Of a stretch of 64,000 nucleotides of DNA, positions 8,809 to 17,306 are shown in pieces. The stretch is from Methanoregula sp. (GTDB taxonomy: Archaea; Halobacteriota; Methanomicrobia; Methanomicrobiales; Methanospirillaceae), in contig JBAZQB010000001.1 in the NCBI GenBank assembly GCA_041645435.1, positions 124,001 to 188,000 of the forward strand, written 5' to 3'. Below the pieces are notes generated by a model, which worked only from the letters and a program-made list of their open reading frames with translations, searched no databases and had not been told where the DNA came from. The first letter of the stretch is position 1. The number at the start of each line of letters is the position of its first letter. Position numbers and translations under genes: made by a program.

Positions 8809-10988
8809 TGGCCCATAAAGAGACCCGCCAGCAGACCATCTTCGGCGCGTATGCCCCGACACTCCCTCCGGTGCGGACGAGCGATGGGCATATCGTTGAG
8901 TGGGACCGTAACCGGATCATCCGCCAGATCGTAGAAGAGACAAAACTTGTCGAAACCTTTTATGGCTACGATGGTGCTGATGAGGCCACCGCGGCGGAGA
9001 TTGCACGCGATGTGGAAAACAAGATAAAGAGCATGGGACTCAAGTCCCTTTCCGGCCCCCTCATCCGGGAAATCGTGAACATCACCCTGCTCGAAAAGGG
9101 CATGATTCAATACCGGAATGTCTCAACCCGTGTCGGTACGCCGGTCTACGATGCCCACATGATTGACGTGGGCAGGGGTTTTGAAGCGCACGACAATGCG
9201 AACCTGCAGGAAAATGCCGAGACCAGCCACAAGAAAAAAGCGGATAAGATCTCAAAGGAACAGTACCTGCTCCAGCTGCCGCCCAGTCTCGCCGACTATC
9301 ACTTATCCGGCGAGATGCATATCCATGATCTCGAATACTTCGGCACGCGCCCGTTCTGCCAGGACTGGGACCTGCGCTACTTCTTCTACTATGGCCTGAT
9401 GCCGGATGGCACCGGCACGAAAGCTTCGGTTGCCGGCCCGGCCAAGCGTGCGGAGGTTGCCATCCTCCACGCGGTCAAGGCACTGGGTTCAGCGCAGACC
9501 AATTTCGCCGGCGGACAGGGTTACTATAACTTCCTCACCTTCCTTGCACCCTTCGTCGAGGGCATGGCGTACGAAGAGATCAAGCAGCTGGTGCAGATGT
9601 TTGTGTACGAGATGACGCAGATGATGGTTGCCCGGGGCGGCCAGCTCGTCTTCTCATCCATCCAGCTCTCTCCGGGTGTTCCTACGCTCTGGCAGGACAA
9701 ACCCTGCGTGTACAAAGGTAAAGTCTGGGACGGGAAATCCGCACCGAAACGGACGTATGGGGAGTTCGAGCGCGAGGTGCGCCTGCTCTTCAAGGCAACC
9801 ATGGAAGTGATGCTGGAAGGTGATTACTGGGGTAAGCCCTTCAATTTCCCGAAGCCCGAGATCAGCATTGAACCGGATTTCATGCAGGAGCGCGAGGAGT
9901 TCAACAAGAAGAACCCGGATCTCCCGACCTACCAGGAACTGTACCTGATGACCTTTGAGCTCGCATCCAAGTTCGGCACACCCTATTACGACAACCAGCT
10001 TCCTGCCTATCGTGGCGCGGGCAAAGGTATCTCCTGTTACCAGTGCTGTGCCTACCAGTTCTCAGCGGTTGCTGATGAAGACTCGGATTTCGACCGGAAA
10101 CTCTTCTTTGAAGAGGGCAAGCATTTCTCGATGGGGTCGTGGCAGGTCGTCTCGGTCAACTGCCCGCGGGCTGCATATAATGCGGAAGGGGACGATGCCC
10201 GCCTCTTTGCCGAGCTCAAGAAACTCATGGATGTCTCAATCGAGATCTTCAAGATCAAGCGCCGCTGGATGGACAATATCCGCGGGAACGGGCGGATGCC
10301 CTTTGCCATGCAGCGCCCCAAGGATCCCAATACAGGTGATCGCGGTGCAATAGCCGTTGATCTCGAAGGACTCGTGTATACCATCGGTGTGGTTGGTGTG
10401 AACGAGATGGTCCAGCACCATACCGGTAAGCAGCTGCATGAATCCAAGGAAGCCTTCAAACTCGCCATCCGGGCGATGACCGAGATGGAACTCTACGGGC
10501 GCGAGCTCAGCAAGAAGAACAACATGACCATCGCGCTTGCCCGGACCCCGGCAGAGACAACCGGCCAGCGGTTCGCCGTTGCCGACCTCCTTGACCGCCG
10601 CTACCACGACTTTGCGGTCAAAGTGATCAAAGGCGATGTCGAGCTGGGACTCGAGCAACTGGGCAAATCCCGGGATCTCCCGATCTATTACACGAACGGA
10701 ACGCATGTAGCACCGGGCGCGGATGTTTCCCTGCCAAAACGCATGGAGATTGAGCATGTCTTCTTCCCGATCGTAGACGGCGGCAACATCTTCCATATCT
10801 GGCTTGGAGAAGCGCGACCCGACCCACGGGGACTGATGGATATGGCAATGAAACTCTGCCGTACCACGCAGATCGGGTACTTTGCCTTCACCCGGGATAT
10901 TACAGTCTCGCTCAAGCAGTTCCATGAGATGCGGCCGAAAAAAACCATCAGCCAATGGGTGCCCACCGACATCAAGGTGAAAGTATAA
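8805..10988 (+). CDS. nrdD: Anaerobic (class III) ribonucleotide reductase-like protein lacking the glycyl-radical tail
   Basis: 727 residues. An ATP-cone lies at about 22-110 and the catalytic barrel follows. Conserved parts include HDLEYFGTRPFCQDWDLRYF with a Cys at 185, a Cys-rich active-site loop SCYQCCAYQF at 410-419, and SVNCPRAAY near 450. The C-terminus is odd: after GYFAFTRDITVS, where the family normally has a CxxC...CxxC zinc site and an RxTGY glycyl-radical loop, the protein ends about 30 residues later without Cys pairs or such a loop. Neither downstream frame restores them. It may need a separate radical subunit, or be a truncated paralogue. Either ATG 8805 or 8808 can start it. 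Confidence 0.88.
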   Translation: MMAHKETRQQTIFGAYAPTLPPVRTSDGHIVEWDRNRIIRQIVEETKLVETFYGYDGADEATAAEIARDVENKIKSMGLKSLSGPLIREIVNITLLEKGMIQYRNVSTRVGTPVYDAHMIDVGRGFEAHDNANLQENAETSHKKKADKISKEQYLLQLPPSLADYHLSGEMHIHDLEYFGTRPFCQDWDLRYFFYYGLMPDGTGTKASVAGPAKRAEVAILHAVKALGSAQTNFAGGQGYYNFLTFLAPFVEGMAYEEIKQLVQMFVYEMTQMMVARGGQLVFSSIQLSPGVPTLWQDKPCVYKGKVWDGKSAPKRTYGEFEREVRLLFKATMEVMLEGDYWGKPFNFPKPEISIEPDFMQEREEFNKKNPDLPTYQELYLMTFELASKFGTPYYDNQLPAYRGAGKGISCYQCCAYQFSAVADEDSDFDRKLFFEEGKHFSMGSWQVVSVNCPRAAYNAEGDDARLFAELKKLMDVSIEIFKIKRRWMDNIRGNGRMPFAMQRPKDPNTGDRGAIAVDLEGLVYTIGVVGVNEMVQHHTGKQLHESKEAFKLAIRAMTEMELYGRELSKKNNMTIALARTPAETTGQRFAVADLLDRRYHDFAVKVIKGDVELGLEQLGKSRDLPIYYTNGTHVAPGADVSLPKRMEIEHVFFPIVDGGNIFHIWLGEARPDPRGLMDMAMKLCRTTQIGYFAFTRDITVSLKQFHEMRPKKTISQWVPTDIKVKV

Positions 10989-11038
10989 TCTGTTGATTGC
11001 GGGTATCTCCAGCGATAAACACATCGGATAAAATCCGC

Positions 11039-11045
11039 TTTTTTT
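11039..11045 (+). terminator. Poly-T terminator after nrdD
   Basis: A run of seven T follows the nrdD stop by about 50 bases, the kind of U-rich signal at which archaeal RNA polymerase terminates. No strong hairpin precedes it. Confidence 0.4.
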
Positions 11046-11071
11046 ATTAGTGCCTGCCGTGAATAATCTGT

Positions 11072-12022
11072 ATGGGACAAAAATTCTGTACTATGTGCGG
11101 GGCTGTCCTATCCGATGGTGTAAAATTTTGCGAAAGTTGTGGTGCGGTGGTTGAACAGATCCCATCAGCACCCACACCCGCACCTATACCCTCACCGGTA
11201 TCGCAGGCCCCTTTCCCCCCGGCAGCACCCCAGCCGGGATCGATACCCAAAGGAAATCCCAAAATAACGATCCTCGTGGGTATTGTGATCGCTTTGGTTG
11301 TTCTGGCAGGAGCAGGGTATTTTCTGGTTCTGCCCAAATTGTCGGGTTCAAATCCCCAGTCCTCCTCACTACCCGGGACGGGTCTTACAACGTTAACTCC
11401 CCTCCCGACAACCGTGATCGCAACGACTCCCATTCCCGTTACAACGACTATCGTTCCGACACCCACTCCGGACCTGTTCCCGGATGCGTATTCAGTCAGG
11501 CAATTGTTCAATTTCAACGAAGGCAAGTACGCCAGCAGGGCAACCGTCTACCGGTACTGGATGAATGAGACCTACCATTGGCACAATGATTTAGATAATC
11601 GCTACTATACCGAGCCCCTGACCCCGAAACCGGGATTCAAGTACCTGCTGGTGTTCGTGAACATCGAAAATATTGGTACGGATGGGTACCCCTACCCGAA
11701 AGCCAGCACGATTGTTGTGCATAATGGCGGAAATACCTATAATGTTGATTCCTCCCATTACATTCCGGATAAATCAGGGAACCCCAAAGCAACCCCCATC
11801 GAGATCCAGGAACTTGAGCACCAGTCCGATTATTTCAATATGGAGCGTGTTGAGGATTACGGGTACTCCCATGCAACGACCCAGGATTTTGTTTTTCCCG
11901 GGCAGGGTAATGCGGTCGATGGCTACCTGATATACGAGGTACCTGCCTCACTGACCCCGGAAAATACCTATGTTTACATAGAATTCGACGGGCAGGACAA
12001 GGCTGCCTGGAAACTGGGATAA
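11072..12022 (+). CDS. Zinc-ribbon single-pass membrane protein
   Basis: 316 residues. The N-terminus is a zinc ribbon with Cys at 6, 9, 20 and 23 (CTMCG and CESCG). A Pro/Ala-rich linker leads to one membrane segment at about 65-87. Then comes a Thr/Ser/Pro-rich stalk to about residue 135 and an extracellular beta-type domain to the end with the pattern GFKYLLVFVNIENIG and FDGYLIYEV-like strands, resembling DUF4352-type domains. The topology is therefore ribbon inside, domain outside. Such proteins are common in methanogens; the function is unknown. Poly-T follows at 12032. Confidence 0.75.
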   Translation: MGQKFCTMCGAVLSDGVKFCESCGAVVEQIPSAPTPAPIPSPVSQAPFPPAAPQPGSIPKGNPKITILVGIVIALVVLAGAGYFLVLPKLSGSNPQSSSLPGTGLTTLTPLPTTVIATTPIPVTTTIVPTPTPDLFPDAYSVRQLFNFNEGKYASRATVYRYWMNETYHWHNDLDNRYYTEPLTPKPGFKYLLVFVNIENIGTDGYPYPKASTIVVHNGGNTYNVDSSHYIPDKSGNPKATPIEIQELEHQSDYFNMERVEDYGYSHATTQDFVFPGQGNAVDGYLIYEVPASLTPENTYVYIEFDGQDKAAWKLG

Positions 12023-12031
12023 TATTCATCA

Positions 12032-12039
12032 TTTTTTTT
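12032..12039 (+). terminator. Poly-T terminator after zinc-ribbon gene
   Basis: Eight T residues start 10 bases after the stop codon of the upstream gene, consistent with intrinsic archaeal termination. Confidence 0.4.
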
Positions 12040-12161
12040 GGAAAAATGTGATCATCACTCTGTTAAAAACCAATGTAATCAGTTGAACTAACCTGACTCC
12101 GGGTGAATTTTTTAATCAAAGTTAGGCTTGAAAATGTTAATCAATGTCTGCCCAAAATTTT

Positions 12162-12241
12162 TCAATCAAGGATCGATTGATCCGGATCAAACTTTCAATC
12201 ACGATCATGATCGCGATGACAAGTTTTCAATCAAGGTTTGA
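12162..12241 (+). repeat. 80-bp repeat copy A with palindrome
   Basis: Copy A of a long imperfect repeat inside the 25-bp array; copy B is 431 bases downstream at 12593. Its centre is the perfect 12-bp palindrome CGATCATGATCG at 12202-12213, nested in a wider dyad with arms AAACTT (12189-12194) and AAGTTT (12221-12226). Confidence 0.8.
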
Positions 12242-12592
12242 TGAAAAAAATGTAATCAAGGTCTGCTCAAAATTTTTCAATTAAAGTGTGCTTGAAAATT
12301 TTCCATCAAGATCCGATGAAAAAATTTCAATCAAAGTCTGCTTAAAATTTTTCAATCAAAGTGCGCTTGAAGAATTTTAATCAAGGTCTGATTGATTTCC
12401 CGGTGTCTGTTCACGTCGAAAGAGTATCATAGGATCTGTTTTTCAATCGAACTCTGGTTAAAAATTTTCCATCAAGGTCTGCTTGAAATTTTATAATCAA
12501 ACTCCGGTTGAAAATTCATCATCAAGGTTCGATGAAATTTTTTCAATCAAAGTCTGGTCAAAATTTTACCATCAAGGTTTGCTTAAAATATT

Positions 12593-12672
12593 TTAATCAA
12601 GGTTTGATTGTTCCGGATCAGTCTTTCAATCACGATCATGATCGCAATGACAAGTTTTCAATCAAGGTTTGC
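12593..12672 (+). repeat. 80-bp repeat copy B with palindrome
   Basis: Copy B matches copy A at 12162 over about 80 bases with roughly ten differences. The central palindrome CGATCATGATCG at 12633-12644 is unchanged, while the outer arms have drifted, suggesting that the centre is what matters or that the duplication is recent. Confidence 0.8.
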
Positions 12673-12840
12673 CTGAAATTTTTTTGTCAAGGTACGATTG
12701 AAATTGTAAAGTCCGACCCCCACACTTCACATACAGCAGCAGACTCAAACCAGACCTCTTTGATTAGGGAGTGTGTGATTCTATGAAAAATGTGGAGTGA
12801 AGTGCGATTAATATTTTTCATGTAGGTTTTGAAAAAATGA

Positions 12841-12968
12841 GCAATCCCACCCCTGTGGGGGTCGTTCGACCGCCTCGTCGGGGTCTCGCCGGGCAGATTC
12901 GGTTTAATCTGATGACCGGCTCCTGAACCGTCGCGGGGCGCCCGATTGAGGGCGGCGGCGTTCATCAA
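12841..12968 (-). repeat. GC-rich dispersed repeat, copy 1
   Basis: A sharply GC-rich block in AT-rich surroundings. The part at 12841-12905 (hairpin ACCCC/GGGGT, then CGCCTCGTCGGG and GGGCAGATTC) matches the block at 26369-26432. The part at 12925-12968, read on the minus strand, matches 30740-30795 (GATGAAC.CCGCCGCCC then GCCCCGCG). On the minus strand it reads as an ORF beginning MMNAAALNRAPRDGSG, but the conserved peptide parts occur separately elsewhere, so I treat it as a repeat family rather than a gene. Confidence 0.65.
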
Positions 12969-13332
12969 TATTCTGAATTCATAAGGCAGGATTATTCCCT
13001 ATCCATATGTTTGGAAACAGTTACCATATGACCAAGCTCACAAATCAGGAGGGTGCTTGGTTTTTTTCCCTTGACTCCATTCGAATTGATGCGATACCGC
13101 AAATTTGTTTTTGCAATTGATTATCATGCGGTGGAGATTTCGCGGATGGGGGCGGGCTCTGACAATAGGATCGGTATAGGTAGATATGTCACGATGTGGT
13201 TAAGGAGAAAGAAAATATGAAACTGGTTGATGCATACTCAAAAGGAAGCATATAAACTTATGTCGTTGAGAGAAACAATTAAACTTGCAGATAATATTTG
13301 AGATTCAAAATTCGACATCGTTAAAAAATTTA
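12969..13332. other. Gene-poor stretch with possible tiny ORFs
   Basis: No protein gene of normal size. A strong ribosome-binding-like AAGGAGA at 13202 precedes ATG 13216, which encodes only 12 residues (MKLVDAYSKGSI). A second frame from ATG 13230 reads MHTQKEAYKLM... for 23 residues up to a TGA at 13299. Both may be remnants of a lost gene. Nothing else is seen. Confidence 0.35.
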
Positions 13333-15432
13333 TTATTCCAACCTTTTTTGAAGGACAGTTAATTGCTTCAATGATTCTTCTAATTGATAATTATTTGGGA
13401 ATTTTCCTAAAGTGTTTTTCACAATTTCTAAACCTCTTTTGATTTTTTCCCTTGCTGCTTCATTATGTTTTTTTGCAATCAGAAATTTCGCTTCTTCATA
13501 TTCGATTCTTGCTAAAGTATCCGCGCAATAAGTATCTTCAATATATTTGTAGGTTTTTAATTGTTCTCTTGCATCATCGAATTTGCCCTCCTTTAATTGC
13601 ATTTCTGCAAATATTGTATCGCGAATTCTTCTTTCAACAAAAGGAATTTTTTCTGGTAATAAATTAAGCAACCTTTCAGTTTCTTTTATATCGTTTTTTC
13701 TTAATTCCAATGCAGCTAAATGGGTAATAGATTCATGCAGATTTTTGTTTAAATCAACTGCCATCTTTGCATCAAGATATGCCTCTTTAAAATTCCCTTT
13801 TGCACAATTAAGCATTGATAATCTATGATAAATTGCTGCTTCGTCAGGAAATGTAACTTTTAAATCGGACATAATTTCTATTGCGTCATCGATTCTACCT
13901 TTTTTCTCTAATAACGCAGCATACTTTGGAGTGATAAATCTATCACGTGGTGAAAGTGAATGAGCTTTTTCCAATTGTTTGAACGCTTCATCAATTTCCC
14001 CCAATTGATCCAAAACATCCCCATAATCTCTTAAAAGCGGTAATGACCATGGTTTGACATCTAATCCACGTTTGAAATAATCTTTTGCTTTTTCTTTATT
14101 CCCTTTTTGTTTGTAAAATAATCCCCAAGCGTGGAATATTTTATGTCGTATATACGTAGTTCTTTCCAAATTCTTCAGCTCGTGCTCGGCTTCTTCGAAT
14201 ATTTCCTCTCGGGTTAAACAACGCACTTTAATTAATCTAATTTCGTGATCATTTGGATTCATTTCCAGCCAAATATTTGCATATTTCAAACTTAATGAAT
14301 AATCCTGTGCATGGAACAATTTTATTGCGGCTCCCCTTAATTCCCCCTGAAATTGATATGTTAGTTCTTTTGCCCCTTTGTAGTCATCAACTAAAATTAA
14401 GAGCCGATATGCCATCGAACAATAGCGTATGAAATCCTCATCGCTAATTTTTTCATATAATTGATTCTGACAATGATTCGATATCTGTCGGGATAACTGA
14501 CGCCAATTTCCACTTTTTAACGAGCGATTCCAAAAATAATCTTTCATTAAAGGTAGTATTTGTAACAGCCCTAAATCAATAGAAATGAATGAATCTAGAT
14601 ATAACTCATCAACGGCCTCACGGATTTTTTCAACATCTTCTTTAATTATTTGAATTAAATCGTGTTGAGATAATCCCGAATCTGAAATTGTTAATAATTC
14701 AAGAATCGTTTTCTGTAAATTATTAAGTCCTTGCCTTGAACGTCCAATAAGTTGATTTGCGATATCTATACGAATACTTTTAAAGTGTTTTAAATCAATG
14801 AGAACTTGTTCTATTGAATATTTTGCTATTACATAAGATGCTAGTCTTGCAGCAAGGGGATAGCCATAAAGTTCGCTAGCAACATTATTTAGAATTTTTT
14901 TATCAGGAATTTTCAATTTAGGATTTGCTAAAGTGATCCATCTTTCAAGAATTGAAACAATATATTCGTCATCCAAATGACCCAATTTTAAAATGTGTGA
15001 ATTTTTCTGAAGTTCTATCTCAAGTTTTGGAAAATATTGAGTTGCTATTAATATTGGGGGTAAATTCTCTAATGTTGACAATTTTTCAAGTATAATCCTA
15101 AAATAATCCTTAAGTGTACCATCGTCATTTAATGCATTTTCGACATCATCAAAGAAAAGTACTTTATCTTGTTTTATTAGAATAACTGCGGATTCTAATA
15201 AAATTGAATACAACTCATCTTGACTGGAATATGATTTTAAAATTTTAGTATTAGATCTTGTAGACATCTCCAACGATAATCGTAGAAGATCATGACCTTG
15301 TGTTAATGGAAATCTAGCTACTTTTTTATTAAAAACTTTATTTGAGACATGTTCACCTAATGTAGATTTTCCAATTCCAAAATAGTCCATAAATAAAAAT
15401 AAATTTAATATTTTGTAAAGAGACAGATTCAA
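13333..15432 (-). CDS. STAND-type NTPase with TPR repeats (3' part of a frameshifted TIR-STAND gene)
   Basis: This frame carries the Walker A GIGKST, a Walker B-like VLFFDDVENA, a winged-helix-like region (GRSRQGLNNLQKTILELL) and about 350 residues of TPR-like helices (YFKRGLDVKPWSLPLLRDYGD; IYHRLSMLNCAKGNF). STAND proteins of this form are signal-activated ATPases in which TPRs sense a trigger. It is preceded by a TIR-like frame (15353-15898); dropping one base of the A-run at 15379-15382 joins them into one protein of about 850 residues, with an uninterrupted YGLFGIGKSTLGEH. Codon use is strongly AT-rich, unlike the flanking core genes, which suggests transfer. The true start is that of the TIR frame. 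Confidence 0.75.
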   Translation of the reverse strand: MNLSLYKILNLFLFMDYFGIGKSTLGEHVSNKVFNKKVARFPLTQGHDLLRLSLEMSTRSNTKILKSYSSQDELYSILLESAVILIKQDKVLFFDDVENALNDDGTLKDYFRIILEKLSTLENLPPILIATQYFPKLEIELQKNSHILKLGHLDDEYIVSILERWITLANPKLKIPDKKILNNVASELYGYPLAARLASYVIAKYSIEQVLIDLKHFKSIRIDIANQLIGRSRQGLNNLQKTILELLTISDSGLSQHDLIQIIKEDVEKIREAVDELYLDSFISIDLGLLQILPLMKDYFWNRSLKSGNWRQLSRQISNHCQNQLYEKISDEDFIRYCSMAYRLLILVDDYKGAKELTYQFQGELRGAAIKLFHAQDYSLSLKYANIWLEMNPNDHEIRLIKVRCLTREEIFEEAEHELKNLERTTYIRHKIFHAWGLFYKQKGNKEKAKDYFKRGLDVKPWSLPLLRDYGDVLDQLGEIDEAFKQLEKAHSLSPRDRFITPKYAALLEKKGRIDDAIEIMSDLKVTFPDEAAIYHRLSMLNCAKGNFKEAYLDAKMAVDLNKNLHESITHLAALELRKNDIKETERLLNLLPEKIPFVERRIRDTIFAEMQLKEGKFDDAREQLKTYKYIEDTYCADTLARIEYEEAKFLIAKKHNEAAREKIKRGLEIVKNTLGKFPNNYQLEESLKQLTVLQKRLE

Positions 15433-15898
15433 TAGCTCTCATTTCATCAAATCGATTTACAACGGCACTTCTCCAATCACGAATTTTCTGTTCATGAGCA
15501 ATTGTTTTGCCGCCATCTTTTAATATTAAATCTAAAATTTTTTCAATAGCCTCAAAAGGTTTATTAGGACAATCGATATATAAAAAACTTTGAAGTTCGG
15601 GATGGATTTTGCAATCGTCTATTCTAACGACAATGATACGATAGTTTTCATTTTTTATATATTGCGTGATTGCTAAATTTACTTCAAATTTTACCCAACG
15701 AGAATTCATTGAATTTTGTGAGGCAATTATTATGAACCATTTTGATTCGATAATCCCTCTTGCTAATTCACCAGGAATTAAATCTCCCGCATCTAAATTC
15801 CATTTATCATAATATACATTACTTCGACCTAATTTTTCAGCTAGATTTTCAACCAATTCTTTATCCTTACTGGAATGACAAAGAAATGCATACTCCAT
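15353..15898 (-). CDS. TIR-like effector domain (5' part of a frameshifted TIR-STAND gene)
   Basis: The N-terminus MEYAFLCHSSKDKELVENLA matches TIR/TIR_2 domains (F(I/L)SHSSxDK pattern); YYDKWNLDAGDLIPGEL and WFIIIASQNSMNSRWVKFEV follow in the usual order, ending near residue 140. TIR domains in such proteins usually cleave NAD+ or signal in anti-phage defence. After residue 171 the frame leaves the conserved path: IFIYGLF is followed by WNWKIYIR instead of GIGKST, which lies in the other frame. A single-base insertion in a T4 run (minus strand) explains this. The gene may be inactive, phase-variable or a sequencing artefact. Confidence 0.75.
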   Translation of the reverse strand: MEYAFLCHSSKDKELVENLAEKLGRSNVYYDKWNLDAGDLIPGELARGIIESKWFIIIASQNSMNSRWVKFEVNLAITQYIKNENYRIIVVRIDDCKIHPELQSFLYIDCPNKPFEAIEKILDLILKDGGKTIAHEQKIRDWRSAVVNRFDEMRAIESVSLQNIKFIFIYGLFWNWKIYIR

Positions 15899-16100
15899 TA
15901 GTTTTCCCGCTCCACTATAAATCCTAATACTTTTTGATACATATAATGAATTTGATTTGATTTTTTTTTGATTTTTTTTTAAATATTAGTAAACACGTTA
16001 TTTAAGCGACACATGGCCAATTGTGATAAATACAAAAATAGACACATTATAATCCACTAACTTCAAGTCACAATTAACAGCGAATTTCCAAAAAAAAGGA
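15899..16100. other. AT-rich intergenic region
   Basis: Strongly AT-rich, with a 10-T and an 8-T run near 15960-15980. It should contain the promoter of the TIR-STAND gene. No gene or repeat is recognised. Confidence 0.4.
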
Positions 16101-16526
16101 TCAGAGATTTGAAGATAAATCTTTTTTAAGCGTGATATCCATGACGCTACGGTGGACCCGGTAGTAACTGTGGATACGGTCTACCTTATGTTCAAGCATG
16201 ATCGTTGTGGTCCGGTCATCGGCAGTTATCTGCACGCGTTCTGGTTCGATGTCGACAACAGGCGCGTTCTTAATGGTGGCCGGCATCTCTGCGGTAATGA
16301 ATATCTGGTCTTCGCTCTCGGTTATCTCGTAGGGGATCTCACCATCATCCTCCGGGATCTCTCCTCTGAATATCCCGGGCTCTCCATTCTGTGGGGAACG
16401 GCTGATAATGGTATATCCTACGATACGGGCATGTTCACTGTCCGGCATGTTCTTAACGATATCTTCAACGATCTTTGCCAGGTTGTTAAAGACGTCGTCG
16501 TAGGGATTGTTCGGATTATTCTGCAT
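16101..16526 (-). CDS. Hsp20/alpha-crystallin-like protein
   Basis: 141 residues. The C-terminal 80 residues look like a CS/Hsp20 fold: YEITESEDQIFITAEMPATIK, then VDIEPERVQITADDRTTTIML. The acidic N-terminus (YDDVFNNLAKIVEDIVKNM) resembles that of archaeal Hsp20 and gas-vesicle GvpH-like proteins. It would act as a small chaperone. Its start overlaps the end of the HTH gene upstream by 11 bases, so the pair is translationally coupled and the regulator may control it (inference). No IxI tail motif is seen, which makes it an atypical Hsp20. Confidence 0.7.
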   Translation of the reverse strand: MQNNPNNPYDDVFNNLAKIVEDIVKNMPDSEHARIVGYTIISRSPQNGEPGIFRGEIPEDDGEIPYEITESEDQIFITAEMPATIKNAPVVDIEPERVQITADDRTTTIMLEHKVDRIHSYYRVHRSVMDITLKKDLSSNL

Positions 16527-17142
16527 GAACGCCTCGAAGTGAGTAATGTTCTTTCACTCTCTTAATGATTCCTGTCCGCTCGAATTTTTTGAGGAGGGTG
16601 ACAAGTTCTTCCGGTGGCACCTGGGTTGCTTCCTCGAGTTCAGGGAGCGTGAGTGAATCATGCGAGAGTGCGATTATTACGGTAAAATCTCTCTCGCTCA
16701 AAAATATATCCTTATGGTTATGGGCAATATCAGCGATCTTGTTTTCTATGTCATGGTTGACCTGTTCAAGGGTAGAGAGTATCTGGTCGTGCGCCTTGAT
16801 CATCCGCGCGAGCATGATCACCGATTTTTTCAGCTGTTCGTCCTGTTCACTTTTTTTGTCGGTTATTGAACCTGGTACCTGGACCTGCCGAAGGCTCACA
16901 TCAACGAGGATGTCATTTTCCAGGTAATAGTACTTCCTGCGCCGGTCATCGGTTTCGCAGGAGAGGATCGATTCGCGTTCCATCAGCTGGAGATGATCGA
17001 TGACCGCTTTTGGGGAAAGTACGAGCGTATCGGATATTTCTGTGACAAAACAGGGTTTCTGCCGGAGCAGTTCGATGATACGCCGCCGGTTCCGGTTCCC
17101 GAGAATATCTAAGAGACGGGCCACTTCCATCGCGTCATGCAT
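16516..17142 (-). CDS. ArsR-type winged-helix regulator
   Basis: 208 residues. The N-terminal winged helix (LLDILGNRNRRRIIELL, ITEISDTL-like recognition region, KYYYLENDILVDVSL wing) is of ArsR type. A coiled-coil at about 105-145 follows (LARMIKAHDQILSTLEQVN), then a second winged-helix-like part (LPELEEATQVPPEELVTLL). The protein would bind DNA as a dimer. A TATA-like TTTTAAATG about 28 bases before ATG 17142 suggests a leaderless transcript. It is coupled to the Hsp20-like gene, so it may be its stress regulator. Confidence 0.82.
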   Translation of the reverse strand: MHDAMEVARLLDILGNRNRRRIIELLRQKPCFVTEISDTLVLSPKAVIDHLQLMERESILSCETDDRRRKYYYLENDILVDVSLRQVQVPGSITDKKSEQDEQLKKSVIMLARMIKAHDQILSTLEQVNHDIENKIADIAHNHKDIFLSERDFTVIIALSHDSLTLPELEEATQVPPEELVTLLKKFERTGIIKRVKEHYSLRGVHAE

Positions 17143-17306
17143 GATTTACATTATGTTAGTGTTGGCTACATTTAAAATTCATGAAGGCCGGTTCTGGTGC
17201 GTTGTCGTGACTTCGAGACTTTTAGAAACGGGTGATAAATGGCGGGACTTTTAAGTATCAAAGTAATTGGGATATACTTAAGTCAACGAAGAAAAAAGTT
17301 ACATCT

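Larger units (their letters stand above)
12100..12710. repeat. Array of about 19 degenerate 25-bp partly palindromic repeats
   Basis: Units built on AATCAAGGTYTG recur with a step of 24-26 bases: near 12115, 12139, 12164, 12230, 12254, 12279, 12304, 12329, 12354, 12379, 12444, 12470, 12496, 12520, 12545, 12571, 12596, 12660 and 12686. The consensus is roughly TTTCAATCAAGGTCTGCTTG followed by A/T-rich bases. The best units are dyads such as TCAATCAAGG...GATTGA. Three intervals are about 65 bases, i.e. 40 bases are inserted. A 25-bp period is not a multiple of three, so the array does not code. It lies between convergent genes, so it is not a promoter region of either neighbour. Confidence 0.85.

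Noticed and set aside
12100..12710. CRISPR array
   Set aside because: Units follow each other without unique spacers, vary in sequence and have a 25-bp step; no cas genes are nearby.
12508..12786. Protein gene of 92 residues inside the repeat array
   Set aside because: It is the translation of tandem repeats whose period is not a multiple of three; no ribosome binding site.
12687..12968. Minus-strand gene starting MMNAAALNRAP
   Set aside because: Its conserved parts recur separately at 26369 and 30740, so it is better explained by a dispersed repeat; the 3' half is the AT-rich array edge.
15353..15432. Programmed ribosomal frameshift joining the TIR and STAND frames
   Set aside because: Only a short T4 run is present with no clear slippery heptamer or downstream structure, so a mutation or read error is simpler; not excluded.
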